A DNA stretch of 64,000 nucleotides from Dama dama (GCF_033118175.1 NC_083685.1:131395501-131459500); one strand, 5' to 3'. Shown: positions 1-11,528, counted from the first letter of the stretch. Notes: a model not told the origin generated them from the sequence alone. Made by a program: numbers and translations.

Positions 1-92
1 CTCAGTCGCGTCGGACTCTTTGCGACTCCATGAACCGCAGCATGCCAGGCCTCCCTGTCGATCACCAGCTCCCAGAGTCCACCATAATTACA
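1..92 (-). mobile_element. BovB LINE 3'-end fragment (cut by window edge)
   Basis: The plus strand reads as the reverse complement of the BovB 3' end, including the CTCAGTCG/GACTCTTTGCGAC motif and the CCAGGCCTCCCTGTC block. It is truncated on the right after GGAGTCCA. The window edge cuts it on the left. Confidence 0.85.
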
Positions 93-249
93 ACTATATC
101 CCCTCCTCGCCCTGAGCCTCCCTCCCTTCCAGCCTCTAGGTCATCACAGAGCACCAGACTGGGCTCCCTGTGTTTTGCAGCAATTTCTCCCCAACTTTAC
201 CCACTTTACACCCCATAATGTATACATATCAATGCTACTGTTACAGCCA

Positions 250-356
250 TTGTAGGGAACAGTGTGGAGAATCCTTAGAAAACTAGGAATAAGTCTACCA
301 TGTGACCCAGCAACCCCACTACTGGGCATGTTCCCGGCTACCTCTTCTAAAGAGAA
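250..356 (+). mobile_element. L1 fragment (ORF2 C-terminal region)
   Basis: The plus strand, starting near 253, translates to a peptide typical of the L1 ORF2 C-terminus, with WRILRKLGI followed by CDPATPLLGM. Only about 35 codons remain, with no function. Confidence 0.75.
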
Positions 357-580
357 AGATGTTGTTTTCTAGATCACCCACAGGCTTGGTGTTATTGTGG
401 AGAATTCCTTCAAAGAGTGGAGAAGAGAGAAAATGAATGAAAAGGGCCAAGGTGTCCTAGATAATAAAGAACTGAGATGGATGGAGGAAGAGAGAGAGAA
501 ACCTACAGGCTGGGGATTGGGTAAAGAAAATTTGGAGTTTAAAATTGAGAAGAAAACATTTTTGGCAGCAGGTGCAAACT

Positions 581-1178
581 AAGTGCTGTGTGTGCTGTGC
601 TTAGTCACTCAGTCATGTCCTAAGTGCTGTGTGTGCTGTGCTTAGTCACTCAGTCGTGTCCTCAGTGCTGTGTGTGCTGCGCTTAGTCACTCAGTTGTGT
701 CCTCAATGCTGTGTGTGCTGTGCTTAGTCACTCAGTCATGTCCTAAGTGCTGTGTGTGCTGTGCTTAGTCACTCAGTTGTGTCCTCAATGCTGTGTGTGC
801 TGTGCTTAGTCACTCAGTCATGTCCTAAGTGCTGTGTGCTGTGCTTAGTCACTCAGTCATGTCCTCAGTGCTGTGTGTGCTGCGCTTAGTCACTCAGTCA
901 TGTCCTAAGTGCTTAGTCACTCAGTCATGTCCTCAGTGCTTAGTCACTCAGTCATGTCCTAAGTGCTGTGTGTGCTGCGCTTAGTCACTCAGTCATGTCC
1001 TCAGTGCTGTGTGTGCTGTGCTCAGTCACTCAGTCATGTCCTAAGTGCTTAGTCACTCAGTCATGTCCTCAGTGCTTAGTCACTCAGTCATGTCCTAAGT
1101 GCTGTGTGTGCTGCGCTTAGTCACTCAGTCATGTCCTAAGTGCTGTGTGTGCTGTACTTAGTCACTCAGTCATGTCCG
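581..1178. repeat. Minisatellite, 41/27-bp units, seeded by a SINE junction
   Basis: There are fifteen complete units, and a sixteenth merges into the SINE on the right. Unit starts are 581, 622, 663, 704, 745, 786, 827, 866, 907, 934, 961, 1002, 1043, 1070, 1097 and 1138. Most are 41 bases, one is 39, and four are 27-base versions lacking the internal GTGTGTGCTG-type segment. Units alternate between those starting AAGTG and those starting CAGTG or CAATG, so the repeat is largely dimeric. Each unit contains part of the target-site duplication (CTAAGTG) followed by the Bov-tA end. Confidence 0.95.
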
Positions 1179-1358
1179 ACTCTGTGACCTCATGGACTGT
1201 AACCCACAGACTCCTCTGTCCATGGGGATTCTCCAGGCCAGAATACTGGAGTGGGTTGCCATGCCCTCCTCCAGGGGATCTTCCCAACCCAGGAATCAAA
1301 CCCAGGTTTTCCACATTGCAGGCAGATTCTTTACCATCTGAGACACCAGGGAAGCCCC
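1145..1358 (-). mobile_element. Bov-tA SINE that seeded the adjacent minisatellite
   Basis: This is a nearly full-length element in reverse orientation, ending GGGAAGCCCC. The 11-base direct repeat CAAACTAAGTG sits at 575-585, left of the minisatellite, and again at 1358-1368, right of the SINE. Element and array therefore form one insertion that later expanded internally. Confidence 0.95.
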
Positions 1359-2339
1359 AAACTAAGTGACAGACACTGCGAGGACCAGTGATGAGATTAT
1401 TATAAAAATACTTTTTTGAGTCATTGACAACAGCTCCTATTTACCAGCTACAGAACTTTGGAAAATGATGCAAAAAGCAGTATTAGCAGGAAAATGAAGA
1501 AACCACTAAATCCAAGTTAGTTCAAGAGCTTTGGAGGAGACTCATGTGGGGTTTTTTATTTTTTGGCTAATAAAAATTTTCTTTCTTGGTAAAATGAAAT
1601 ACAAGCATAATGGATGGTAATCTACAATTTATAAATTATAATTATTATTGCTATTAATTCTAAGTGCCTCGCCACTTGAACATGTCAGAATTACAAGATG
1701 TTCCCAGAATCTGCACAGACAAACACGGGTCTAATGAAAAGCCTTGTGATGAGCTTTAGGACGAGAGGTATTCATCCATCCTCCAGTTTGCAATGTGTTT
1801 TTGCTGTAACTTTAGCACCAGCTGGGTGATGTGTAGTCATGTCTATCTTCCTTTCCATATGGTTTAACTCTCACCCCAGTGATAGCTCAGTAATATAATA
1901 ACCACAGAGCCGACTGACAATCAATGTTAAATGACATTTTAAAGACACATTTAAACTTGCCACTAAAGTTTAATTTGGCAGAGCAAATGGAAAGACCATC
2001 AAGACAAAAATCCAAGGAATTTTGACAAATGAAGTGCCTGCTTTGTACTGTTAGGGTTTATAATCATCACTAAAGAGTAGGCAACCCTGGGATTTAATGT
2101 TGCACTTAGGATATTATGTTTTCTTAACCATGAACAGGAATACAGAGCCACAAAGATACTTGGGTTGAAGAATACAGGACAATATTTGTTTCACAAGAGA
2201 CATAGGACCTTGCACTTAAAATTCTTAATGACTTGGGGGGTGGCTGAAATAGGTGAAGGGGATGAAGAGGTACAAACCTCCACTTACAAAATAAGCAAGC
2301 CATGGGGACACAGCAAAAGAAATATGGCTGAGAATGTTG

Positions 2340-2460
2340 TAATACCTCTGAGCGGGGACAATCATCTCATGATGTGTGCTCACGTCAAGTCACTGCGCAA
2401 CGTACCTGAAGCTAGCCTGATACCATATATCAACTGTATCACAATTTTTTTTAAAGGGGG
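2340..2460 (+). mobile_element. Possible L1 3'-tail fragment
   Basis: The stretch with ACCTGAAGCTAGCCTGATAC followed by ATCAACTGTATCACAATTTT resembles the end of ruminant L1 (ACCTGAAACTAA..., AACTATAC..., A-rich). It is short and diverged. Confidence 0.4.
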
Positions 2461-2937
2461 AAAAATTCGTAATGACTTTATATCCTTTCCTATTTATTTT
2501 GTAAATTAACTAGCAAGACCTAGACTCAGAGTCCAAGGTTTTGTATTCCTGAAATCACATTGCATCACATGTTCAAAAACTTTGTTTACTTCACAAGCAG
2601 AGACTTTGACCATAACATTAAACATTTAGCAATAGCTTAGATTTTTTTAAAAACTTCTGAAAGTTGCCTCTTTCTGGGTTAAGAGTCTGACTACTGTTCA
2701 CCAGTAAGCCCTCAGTACCTTTGCTCCAGTGACAGCAAAGTGGATCAGGAACTGTGAACACATTCAGAGAGGCCGAAGGCACTTGTCGTGAGCTTCGTGG
2801 GCATGGCCACGTGAGTCTAGAAATGCCTAGTTAGCCTGTGTCTGCACTGAGACATCTTTGTGCAAATTCTGGGACCCCCTGCTTGCAAATTGCTTTCACC
2901 TTGTAGCAACTGACGTGTCTTTGCGTGCATAGACGCC

Positions 2938-3154
2938 TGCTCAGTCGCTCAGCCATGCCCGACTCTTTGCGACCCCATGGACTGTAGCCCACCAGGCTCC
3001 TCTGTCCATGGGATTCTTCAGGCAAGAATACTGGAGCGGGTTGCCATTTCCTTCTCCAGGGGATCTTTCCACCCAGGAACGGATCGAACCTGTGTCTCTT
3101 GTCTCCTGCATTGGCAGGTGGATTTTTTAACCACTGAGCCACCAGGGAAGCCCC
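2938..3154 (-). mobile_element. Bov-tA SINE
   Basis: Complete reverse-orientation copy, from GCTCAGTCGCTCAGCCATG to CCAGGGAAGCCCC. A short internal duplication near the tRNA-like part (TCTCTTGTCTCCTGC) distinguishes it from the standard form. Confidence 0.93.
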
Positions 3155-3194
3155 AACTAGTATCTTTATATACTTCAATTTCTATTTTTATCTA

Positions 3195-3358
3195 GAGTGG
3201 TTATTCTTAACCTTGGATGCACAGTATAATCTCCAACACTGTTTTCAAAAAATAGAAAAATTGAACAGAATTTCTGAGGGGACAGTCCAGGCATTGGGCT
3301 TTTTTAAAGCCCCAGGTAATTAACGATAGCAGTGGGGATTAAGACCCATTGATTCAGC
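3195..3358. mobile_element. MER5A-like hAT (Charlie) DNA transposon relic
   Basis: The left end, GTGGTTATTCTTAACCTTGG, and right end, CATTGATTCAG, look like decayed inverted termini. Internal blocks (GCACAGTATAATC, CAGGCATTGGGC, AAGCCCCAGGTAATTA) match the MER5-type layout. It is non-autonomous and ancient. Confidence 0.6.
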
Positions 3359-3799
3359 ATGTCAATATTTACCTAAGTTCTACTGATAAGGTTCTACCAC
3401 ATAATCCTCTGTCTTGCCAACGTGAGATTACCTTTTATACTTTCTATAGTGTGTGACTCCTTGATCACCTGTGAATTACTTCCTAGATTCCACAAATTCA
3501 GTCTTTCTTTTGCAAGTATTTCCCAAGCCCTTATTAAGCTGTACTTGGCAGTTGGCATTGGAATCTCAGAAAAACACAAGTCTTGACTGTTGTCCGCAAG
3601 GAATTCACAGTTTTCTAGGCCTGAGATACAATGCTACAGAAGAAATATAAAAGAAAACCCAAGGTACTTATTTTCCTTGGAAGCATCTGCAGGAATTCTA
3701 CAGAGGGTATTTCCCTTGGGTTATGTCTTAAAGAACCTTGAGTTTGGCAGTTCGGAGGGCAGCAGGTGAGGAGGTAAGGACGCAGTTGTCAGATCCAGA

Positions 3800-4610
3800 A
3801 GGCGGAAGGCAGCGGGCTGTGTTCCCGAGAGATGCCGCATGGCTGAACCCTGCTGGAGCGGAATATTTTCGGCGAGGAGCAGTGGATGCGGCCTGGGGAG
3901 GGCGTAGGCTCGGGATGACAGAGGCGCCTCCGACGCCGCGTCCAAGAGTTAGAGGCCAGCTTGACGGCAGCGCGGGGAGGCCCGCAGTCCAGCGCGGACT
4001 GCCGGAAGAACCCGACCACAGCCGAGGAGGCGGGCCGGGGTGAGGCAGGGGGAGAGGAAGAAGGCCCGCGCGGCTCGCCCCGCCTCCGTTCTCACTCTCC
4101 AAACCCACCTTGCGCAGCCGCGCTCGGCGCCGAACCGGGGACAGTCTTAGAAACTGGCCCCGCGCACAGCGGCCGTGACGACGCTGAGGACCAGCTGCTC
4201 TCCTGAAGAGGCTCCGGAGAGTCTGTTGTTTCCCAGACCCTGGCCTGAGACGCCCAAGACTGGGCTTCTAGCGAAGGACTGAGGGCATCACTCAGAAACC
4301 CGTGGGGATTTTGCTGGGAGGACTCAGCAGCCCAGAGGTTCGGGTTTTAACTCGGTGCGGACAGTTCCCACGGCTGGGGCCGAGTCTGTGGAGGAGAAGC
4401 GGAGCCAGAGGAAACGAGCCTGATACCCGCTCCTCACGGTGCCTCGGTCAGGGAGCGGGCAAGCCCGCCACGCTGCGCGGAGTGCGGCGTCCTGGGCGGG
4501 GCCGGAAGCTTCCATCGGGGTCCGCTGGTCTGAGCCCTGCCGGCCCTGCGTCTTTCTGACCGTGGCCTCGGGGGCCAGCCGCAGCCCAGGGCCGAGTCCC
4601 ATCTCTAAGC
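3800..4610. promoter_or_regulatory. Distal CpG-rich patch, possible promoter or enhancer
   Basis: CpGs are frequent from about 3800 to 4610, against an AT-rich, CpG-poor background on both sides. GC-box-like strings include GGCGGGCC near 4030 and CCCCGCCTCC near 4078. No convincing long reading frame or known protein is present. Function is inferred from composition only. It could be an unannotated non-coding promoter, a poised enhancer or a GC-biased patch. Confidence 0.45.
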
Positions 4611-4618
4611 TGGGGTGA

Positions 4619-4748
4619 GGACTGCCCCGGTGGTCCAGTGGTTAGGACGCTGAGCGGCCACTGCAGGTGTCCTGGGATTGACCCCTGGTCGGGGAGCCTA
4701 AGATCCCACACGCCACGTGGTGCAGCCAACAAATAAATAAAAAATACA
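4619..4748 (+). mobile_element. CHR-type tRNA-derived SINE
   Basis: It begins GGACTGCCCCGGTGGTCCAG. A diverged B-box region follows (GGGATTGACCCCTGGTC), then GATCCCACACGCCACG and an AAATAAATAAAAAAT tail. Confidence 0.88.
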
Positions 4749-6140
4749 TCAGGGGTGAACATAAAACCTACTTCATGTGCCTGAGGTCAGGGTTAAATCA
4801 GAGTGCACACAGTGCTTACAAAACGCCGGCTTAGGCTGAGTGCTGGGTGACGTCTGGCTCTCGTTAACATCCTCCTCAGCATTAATAGCAGCGCCTCGGA
4901 TGTCTCGCAGCAAAGTCTGGGAATTCCTGGACAGAAGCATGTTTTTTGTGCACAAAGGCACCAAAACACAAATAGGTTTCAGTGAGACTCACTGAATTGG
5001 TCCTCATGACCAGAAACCACGAAGAACGGGAGACAAAAAGAGAGAATGACATCCATTCCAGGCCCTGCTGTCACGGGTGAGTGGGGGTTATCGCTAGGCG
5101 GCAAGATACAGGCATTTTACTTTCTTCCTTTTTTTCAATACATCAGATTTTTGTATTATTTTGTTTTTACTGATTTTTAAAACCCCATCAATAGATAAGA
5201 CAGAAAATCTGTTTCCACATTTGGGGAAAAACAAGATGTGTCTGTATGAAAACCCACACACACAAAAGTAGGGATGCAATTCACACACGTTTAATAGCTT
5301 CCCGGGGAGCTATTTACCAAATCACCTGGTTCCCTGCGTCAGGAACTCACGTGGCATAGGAGCTACTACACGTGTCCCGAGCTTCAGTGGAGTCCGTACT
5401 TCGCCCCCGTGGTGTCCAGTGGCCACGAGAAGCCCCAGCCAGTGCCTCCAGAGCTGTCTACTTCACCCTCGGTCTGGCCCTGATGTGCGCGTTGGGCTTC
5501 ACCCCCAGCTTCCTCCCTTTCCCCACATCACACAAAGCCCCAGGTTAGGACAAAAGGCCGTGACATTCTGGAACCCAGAGAAGAGAAGCCCGGGACCCAC
5601 ACACAGGTGTGACACATGTGTAGAAACACTCTGTGAGACACCAGCATCCACACCAGAAGGACCGCGTTGCTCGAGACGCTAAAAGGGAACGAGGGTGAGC
5701 ACACGAGGACCTGAGAATAAAATGCTGAGAATGCGTTTGCTGATGATCCAACGTAGAAGAAAATGAAAAGGCAGCCAGAGAAACTGACACGACTCTTCCC
5801 AAGAAGTTCTCTGATGAGCGCAGATATAAAAAGACCATGTTAAAAAATAAAGATAGAAACGGATGGAAGGAGGGGGTATTACGTGGAATGAATCCATGTG
5901 CAGCACAAACCAAGTCTGCAAACCATCGGGACCTCAGCTGACCCCAGCGCAGGACAAGTTAAAGTCTACAAACCATCAGGACCTCTGCTGACCTAAGCAC
6001 AGGACAAGTTAAAGTTTGCAAAGACAACCAAGTCTGGGGGTCAGAATAGGAGGAGGTTGGTACATATGGAAATTACATGTATCTTCCTCATTATAAAAGG
6101 AATGTTGTATTGTTTGCATAAATCTGGAAAGCAAACCTAT

Positions 6141-6344
6141 GAAGTGAAGTGAAGTGAAAGTTGCTGAGTCGTGTCTGATTCTTTGTGACCCCATGGACTA
6201 CACAGTCCATGGAATTCTCTAGGTCAGAATACTGGAGTGGGAAGCCTTTCCCTCCTCCAGGGACTCTTCCTAACCCAGGGATCGAATCCAGGTCTCCCGC
6301 ATTACAGCGGGATTCTTTAACCAGCTGAGCCACAAAGGAAGCCC
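6141..6344 (-). mobile_element. Bov-tA SINE with GAAGT tail
   Basis: Reverse-orientation copy. Its 3' end on the plus strand is a short (GAAGT)n run at 6141-6156, characteristic of one Bov-tA subfamily. It also carries the ACACAGTCCATGG variant. Confidence 0.93.
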
Positions 6345-6376
6345 AACAAATATTTAAAAACCCCATAACACCTCAC

Positions 6377-6490
6377 ACTGCCCTGTGGTTCACTGGTTAA
6401 GACTCTGCGCTCACGATACAGGAGACACAGGCTTGGTCCCTGGTCAAGGAAGATCCTGCATGCTGCAAGGCCAAAAGCAAGCAAAGAAAC
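6377..6490 (+). mobile_element. CHR-type SINE
   Basis: Diverged forward copy: ACTGCCCTGTGGTTCACTGG, GGTCCCTGGTCAAGG and GATCCTGCATGCTGC, then an A-rich tail with AGCAAGCAAAGAAAC. Confidence 0.75.
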
Positions 6491-6689
6491 AAGCAAGAAC
6501 TCAAAAATGTCTTCCAAAAAAATCTTAAAACTTCACAATGTAGAGTTAAGTCATTCTGGCATTTTTATATATCAGAATCAGGGCCATATTCAGAATACGA
6601 TTTGGTGTTTTATTTTCCTGTCATAGGTGCTTTCCTGGATCATTATTTTATGCTCTACGAGCGTGCTTCCTGAAAGTAACTCCGTACTC

Positions 6690-6905
6690 TTCCATCGTCT
6701 CTATTTTAACCATCTCCCTGCTTTTGGACATTTAGTTGGTATCTTGCAACATTATGAATAACCCCACAGCTAAGTTCTTTGGCAAAATCGTTGGATAAGT
6801 TTCTTCCTTAGAATCTTTTTTCTAGAGGTGGAATTACTTGAGGCAAAACATTTTTAAGAATCTTTATATATATATGGCTTGCTGCCTTCCAGAACAGTTA
6901 GCCCC
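6690..6905 (-). mobile_element. Old L1 fragment
   Basis: The plus strand shows the reversed L1 ORF2-end landscape: GGACATTTAGTTGGTATCTTG, AACATTATGAATAAC, AGAGGTGGAATTACTTGAGG and CTTCCAGAACAG. It is highly diverged, suggesting an L1M-age copy. Confidence 0.6.
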
Positions 6906-7727
6906 ATTTATTTGACAATGTTTAAAAGTTTTAAACACAGTGCAATGCTAACTGACCCAGAGGGAGCTCTGTTATTTAGTTTTTAGTTTTCATTTGGCTT
7001 GTCCAAACAAAGAAAATTACACTTACACTGAAAAAGGTAAAATACACCATAGAGATGGAATTGAAACTTTGCTAGAAAATCATTTAAGCTACCAGCTGTC
7101 CCAAATGCATTTCAGGACTGTCAATCAACCCAGGAAAACATATCCCAGGTTGTGTGAACTTGTAACTGTGACCACAACATCACTGTCATCAATCTTTACA
7201 TTACAGGATATCAAGGAAGACAATCCAGTACCACAGGCATTTTATTTTAAAACACATATGGACCACATTGTGATCTGTGTAAAGAAAATACAGAAAAATA
7301 CTGGAAGTTAATGCACCAAAATGTGAAGAATAATTCAGTTAGGAAGAGATTTTTTTATCTTGTTTACTTTCCTATTTCATGTAGTCTGTATCACTTGATA
7401 GTGGGAGAAAAGGGGATTTTTTAAAATGATAAGCAAGAGAAATCCCTGAAGACACAGGAAGAAAACCAATAGATCGTGACATTTGATATAAACTCACAGC
7501 CTGGGGGTAAAAATTATTTAAGAAGATGGTTTGTGTGCATTTCAATTAATGGGAATGATCACTAAAAACGTGTGACCTCTTGCAACAGGTTACAACAAAC
7601 AAAGCCCAGTTCTGTTTCTGACGTTGTCTTAGGAGAGTAAATAAGAAGCGCTTTCACGATAATGTGTCTCCATTCTAGCAAAGCGTTTGAAGACTTGTCT
7701 TTTAATAGTGCCCTTGGTAGTAAGATG

Positions 7728-7924
7728 GGCTTCCCTGGTGGCTCAACTGGTACAAGAATCCGCCTGCAATGTGGGAGACCTGGGTTCGATCCCTGAGTTG
7801 GAAAGATCCCCTGGAGAAGGGAAAGGCTATCCTCTCCACTATTCTGGCCTAGAGAATTCCATGGACTGTATCGTCCATGGGGTTGCAAAGAGTTGGACAC
7901 GACTGAGCAACTCTCACTTTCACT
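7728..7924 (+). mobile_element. Bov-tA SINE, first of a pair
   Basis: Complete forward copy with the ATGGACTGTATCGTCCATGG variant and a TCACTTTCACTT tail. The 10-base direct repeat AGTAAGATGG is at 7720-7729 and 7929-7938. Confidence 0.95.
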
Positions 7925-7936
7925 TGGGAGTAAGAT

Positions 7937-8150
7937 GGGGCTTCCCTGGTGGCTCAGAGGTAAAGAACCTGCCTGTCAATGCAGGAGACACAGGAGACGT
8001 AGGTTCGACCCCTGGGTCGAGAAGACCCTCTGGAGAAGGCGATGGCAACCCACTCCAGCATTCTTGGCTTGAGAATCCCATGGACAGAGGAGTCTGGAGG
8101 GCAAGAGTCCGTGGGGTTGCAAAGAGTCAGACACGACTGAGCGACCGACA
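7937..8150 (+). mobile_element. Bov-tA SINE, second of a pair
   Basis: Complete forward copy starting exactly at the right-hand target-site duplication of the preceding SINE and belonging to a different subfamily (GGAGACACAGGAGACGTAGG head). I see no clean duplication after it. Confidence 0.95.
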
Positions 8151-8378
8151 CTACCTCTGCTGCTACTAAGAGTATTCTCAGTCGGCTGAGCAGCTGCTTG
8201 GGCAAACTATAAGTGTAAAGTTCCGCTTAGTAACTGTGATACGAAAAAATCAAGTCCCAGGGGGTTTGATCAGCTCTGCTGGGTCTAAGTTATATGAAAG
8301 TAAAGAAGGCTTGGGTTTACCATTTTTAAGACAGTAAGAGGCACAAATGTGCCCCAGCAATATGATTTATTGCTGTTT

Positions 8379-8496
8379 GTGTTATTTTTTTTGACTATGT
8401 GGCTTGTGGAAGCTTAGTTGCCCAACCAGGGATTGAACACAGGCCCTTAGCAGTGAAAGGGAGGAGTCCTATCCATCAGACCACCAGGGAATTCCC
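8379..8496 (-). mobile_element. CHR-type SINE with clear target-site duplication
   Basis: Reverse copy from a T-rich tail to CCACCAGGGAATTCCC. The 12-base direct repeat TTATTGCTGTTT flanks it at 8367-8378 and 8497-8508. Confidence 0.95.
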
Positions 8497-8538
8497 TTAT
8501 TGCTGTTTATTCTAAATTTAAATCTTTAAAGTGAGTAT

Positions 8539-8862
8539 GGGCTTCCCTGGTTGCTCAGCTGGTGAAGAATCCACCTGCAATGTAGGAGACCCTGGTTCGA
8601 TTCCTGGGTCGGGAAGATCTCCTAGAGAAGGGATAGGCTACCCACTCCAGTATTCTTGGGCTTCCCAGGTGGCTCAGACGGTAAAGAATTTGCCTACAAT
8701 GCAGGAGGCTTGGGTTTGATCCCTGGGTTGGGAAGATCCCTTGGAGAAGAGCATGGCAACCCACTCCAATTATCTTGCCTGGAGAATCCCCATGGACAGA
8801 GGAGCCTGGTGGGCTGCAGACCATGGACATAAAGAATCAAACACGACTGAGTGGCTAAGCAC
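8539..8862 (+). mobile_element. Bov-tA dimer inserted as one unit
   Basis: A head part (8539-8657) stops at CAGTATTCTT and is fused directly to a second full element (8658-8862). The 9-base duplication AAAGTGAGT flanks the whole dimer at 8528-8536 and 8868-8876, so the dimer retrotransposed as a single RNA. Confidence 0.93.
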
Positions 8863-9924
8863 AGCACAAAGTGAGTGTGGACATCCAACAGTTTGATTTA
8901 GATAGACCCCTCAAGTAGACCATGGATCTTAGGAAACATTCCTGCAGTATCTCATTATACAACCACCACAAATACATCAAGGACCTTTACAGATGATTTC
9001 CCTGGTCTCCCAGGTAAAAATAAATCCAACTGATTATTTAACTTGTCTACAGCATTTGTATTTCCCTTCTGTTTCTACACGTTTGCCTGTTAGTTTCTTC
9101 AGCACAGAATCCCCTCCTTCATATATTTGCGCTGCTCCAAAGCCCTAGAAACAAGGGTCCTTGCACTCCACACAGAAAAACACAATCTTCTATCCTCAGG
9201 TCACTTTATGAAAAGATGATAATTTAGAAAAACTTTCCAGAAGAAAACTATAGAATGTTCTCCTCTATTCAATACTTCCAATAAATTGGATGAAGTGTTG
9301 AAAAATTCCATAAATTGTAAGTTGTCACATAGCAGAGAGAATGTGGACAGAGTTGATAGCAAAAAAACAGCCCATCAGCTGGAAAACACGGGATAAATCT
9401 CACAAGATACCTGTAAATCTCAGTGTGTGGGTTGATTAAGCAGGGGACAGAGCTGTTCTAGCATGAAGAAATTCTAGATGCTTCCACAGACAGCAAGTTT
9501 AGCCTGATTCAATAGTGACCCGGCTGAAATACCATTGAATTAGACTGTGTTCAAAGACACAGACAGACAACTTCAACCTTGGGCACAGTTGCTTTGTCTG
9601 ATCAGACCGAAGTCAGGCTGTTTGCAAAGAACACATTGAAAAGTCAGACCCTCTGAAAGATTAAAAAAAAAAAAGAAAAAAACTCTTAAAGTCATGTGAT
9701 AGAACAATAATTCAATGAATTGTGGATGTTTACCCTACAGAGGAGAGAAGACTTAGAAAACTGTCTCCCAACATTTCAACAGCCATTATGTGGAAGAAGT
9801 TTTAAATTGGTTTTCAGTTGTCCCTGAAGGCAGAACTTCACTTAATGAACAGCACTTATAAAGAAGAAGGATTCTGTTTCAAATAAAAGATTTCCCAGCA
9901 ATCGGATGGGTTTATTCAAGAAGT

Positions 9925-10295
9925 GGTGCTATCATATGATATTTGTCTTTCTCTGGCTTACTTCACTTAATATGGTAATCTCTAGGTCCATCCAGGTTGC
10001 TGCAAATGGCACTATTTCATTCTTCTTTGTGGCTGAGTAATATTCCATTGTGTAAATATGCCACATCTTCTTTATCCATTCATCTGCGGATGGACTTTTA
10101 GGTTGCTTTCCTGTCTTGGCTATTATAAATAGTGCTGCCATGGACACTGGGGCCTGTGTATTTTTAGAATTACGATTTCCTCCAGGTATATGCTGAGGAG
10201 TGGGATTGCTGGATCATAGAGTAGCCCTTTTTTAGTCATTTAAGGAAACTCCAGAGTGGCTGCACCAGCTGACATTTCCAACTGTGTGGGAGGGT
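9925..10295 (-). mobile_element. L1 fragment (ORF2 C-terminus, broken)
   Basis: The minus strand encodes the L1 ORF2 tail, including DEWIKKMWHIYTMEYYSATK near 10030-10090. The frame is short and interrupted further upstream. No 3' UTR is attached. Confidence 0.9.
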
Positions 10296-10640
10296 TAGCC
10301 TTCTCTTTCAGACAGCTGCCTGGTATTCCTATTGTGTGGGTAAATCACGATTTACTGAAGCAGTGCCCTAGTGATGGGGGCTCACCCCGTCTCCGTCTTC
10401 TGCTAGTGCACACAGTGGTGCTGGGACCTCCTTTGACACGCTTCTTTGTGCACATGCACAAACATATTCATAAGATGAATTCCTAAAAGTGGAATCACTA
10501 GACGGAGGGTGCGTGCCTTTTAAATTTTAATAGATACTCTCAAACAGTCTTCGGTTGGAATTTGGCAGAGAGGATGGAATTGCCTTTCACTGAGATCGTA
10601 GCAATTTCACAGCCACCAGTAATGCATGAATGCTGGCAAT
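10296..10640 (-). mobile_element. Older L1 fragment abutting the previous one
   Basis: Blocks such as GTGCACATGCACAAACATATT, CCTAAAAGTGGAATCACTAG and AATTTTAATAGATACTCTC match reversed L1M-age ORF2 end sequence. It is more diverged than the neighbour at 9925-10295, so two L1 copies of different age meet near 10296. Confidence 0.65.
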
Positions 10641-11310
10641 TTCAGCTCAGCTCGGTGGACTTTTCCTCCCGTGAACACCAGATGGCGGAACAGGCCCTGA
10701 TGTGTCTGCCACGGGCGACTCGCAGACAAGCTGCAAAGACTTGAAGCCTGGTTTTTGGTTCCGTCGATTCAGACTGAGTGCGTGCATGTGGCCGGCCGGT
10801 GGTGCATCACTGAACTTCTGTGGGTAGAGGTGTCTTGGTTCATCGGTAGCAGATGGCAGCCCCTGCTTTATTGCCCCCCTTTACTTGAGAGCCCCTAAAA
10901 AGACCCTCACCTTTGGTCCACAGCTCCCCCGCGTTACCCAGACAGCACCTCTCCTCCAGCCAAATGAACACGTGCGAACGGAAGAGAGACCAGTCAGCAA
11001 TCCAAACTCTTACGGCTACATTTGTGTGTGAAAGTGATTTATTTCGTTCATGTTTCTGTAACAAGGGAGTGTAGGAACATATGTATGTCACAGAAGAATA
11101 TTTCTTCGAGCAAATAGAAATGAATAATTAAAGTTGATATATTTACTATGATAAGGCTTCCATTTGGCAGAACACCAGCAATCCAATTTCACAGCAGAAA
11201 TACTTCTTATTTTTTCCTGGATAGTGTGTCGTTTGAGCAGAAAAACTTCAATTAGAGTTGTACCTGCTTGGCAGCTGATGAGCACAATTCAAGCTGGGAG
11301 TTTATATAGA

Positions 11311-11528
11311 GGTTCTGTGCTGTGCTTAGCCGCCCAGTCGTGTCCGACTCTTTACGACCCCATGGGCTGTAGCCCACCAGGCTCCTCCATCCATGGAATT
11401 CTCCAGGCAAGAATACTGGAGTGGGTAGCCTATCCCTTCTCCAGAGGCTCTTCCCCACCCAGGAATTGAACCAGGGTCTCCTACGTTGCAGGTGGATTCT
11501 TTACCAGCTGAGCTACCAGGGAAGCCCC
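11311..11528 (-). mobile_element. Bov-tA SINE
   Basis: Complete reverse copy ending ACCAGGGAAGCCCC. The 11-base duplication GTTTATATAGA flanks it at 11300-11310 and 11529-11539. Confidence 0.96.

Noticed and set aside
581..1178. Regular repeats that could suggest a CRISPR-like array
   Set aside because: Units are contiguous with no unique spacers, and derive from a SINE in mammalian DNA.
2165..2509. 114-codon plus-strand open frame
   Set aside because: It overlaps a probable L1 tail and shows no conserved motif.
6994..7311. 105-codon plus-strand open frame
   Set aside because: AT-rich, no recognisable domain, no promoter or splice signals around it.
7728..8862. tRNA-like A/B-box segments in the SINE heads as tRNA genes
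   Set aside because: They are the tRNA-derived heads of Bov-tA elements, without a foldable acceptor stem or anticodon arm.
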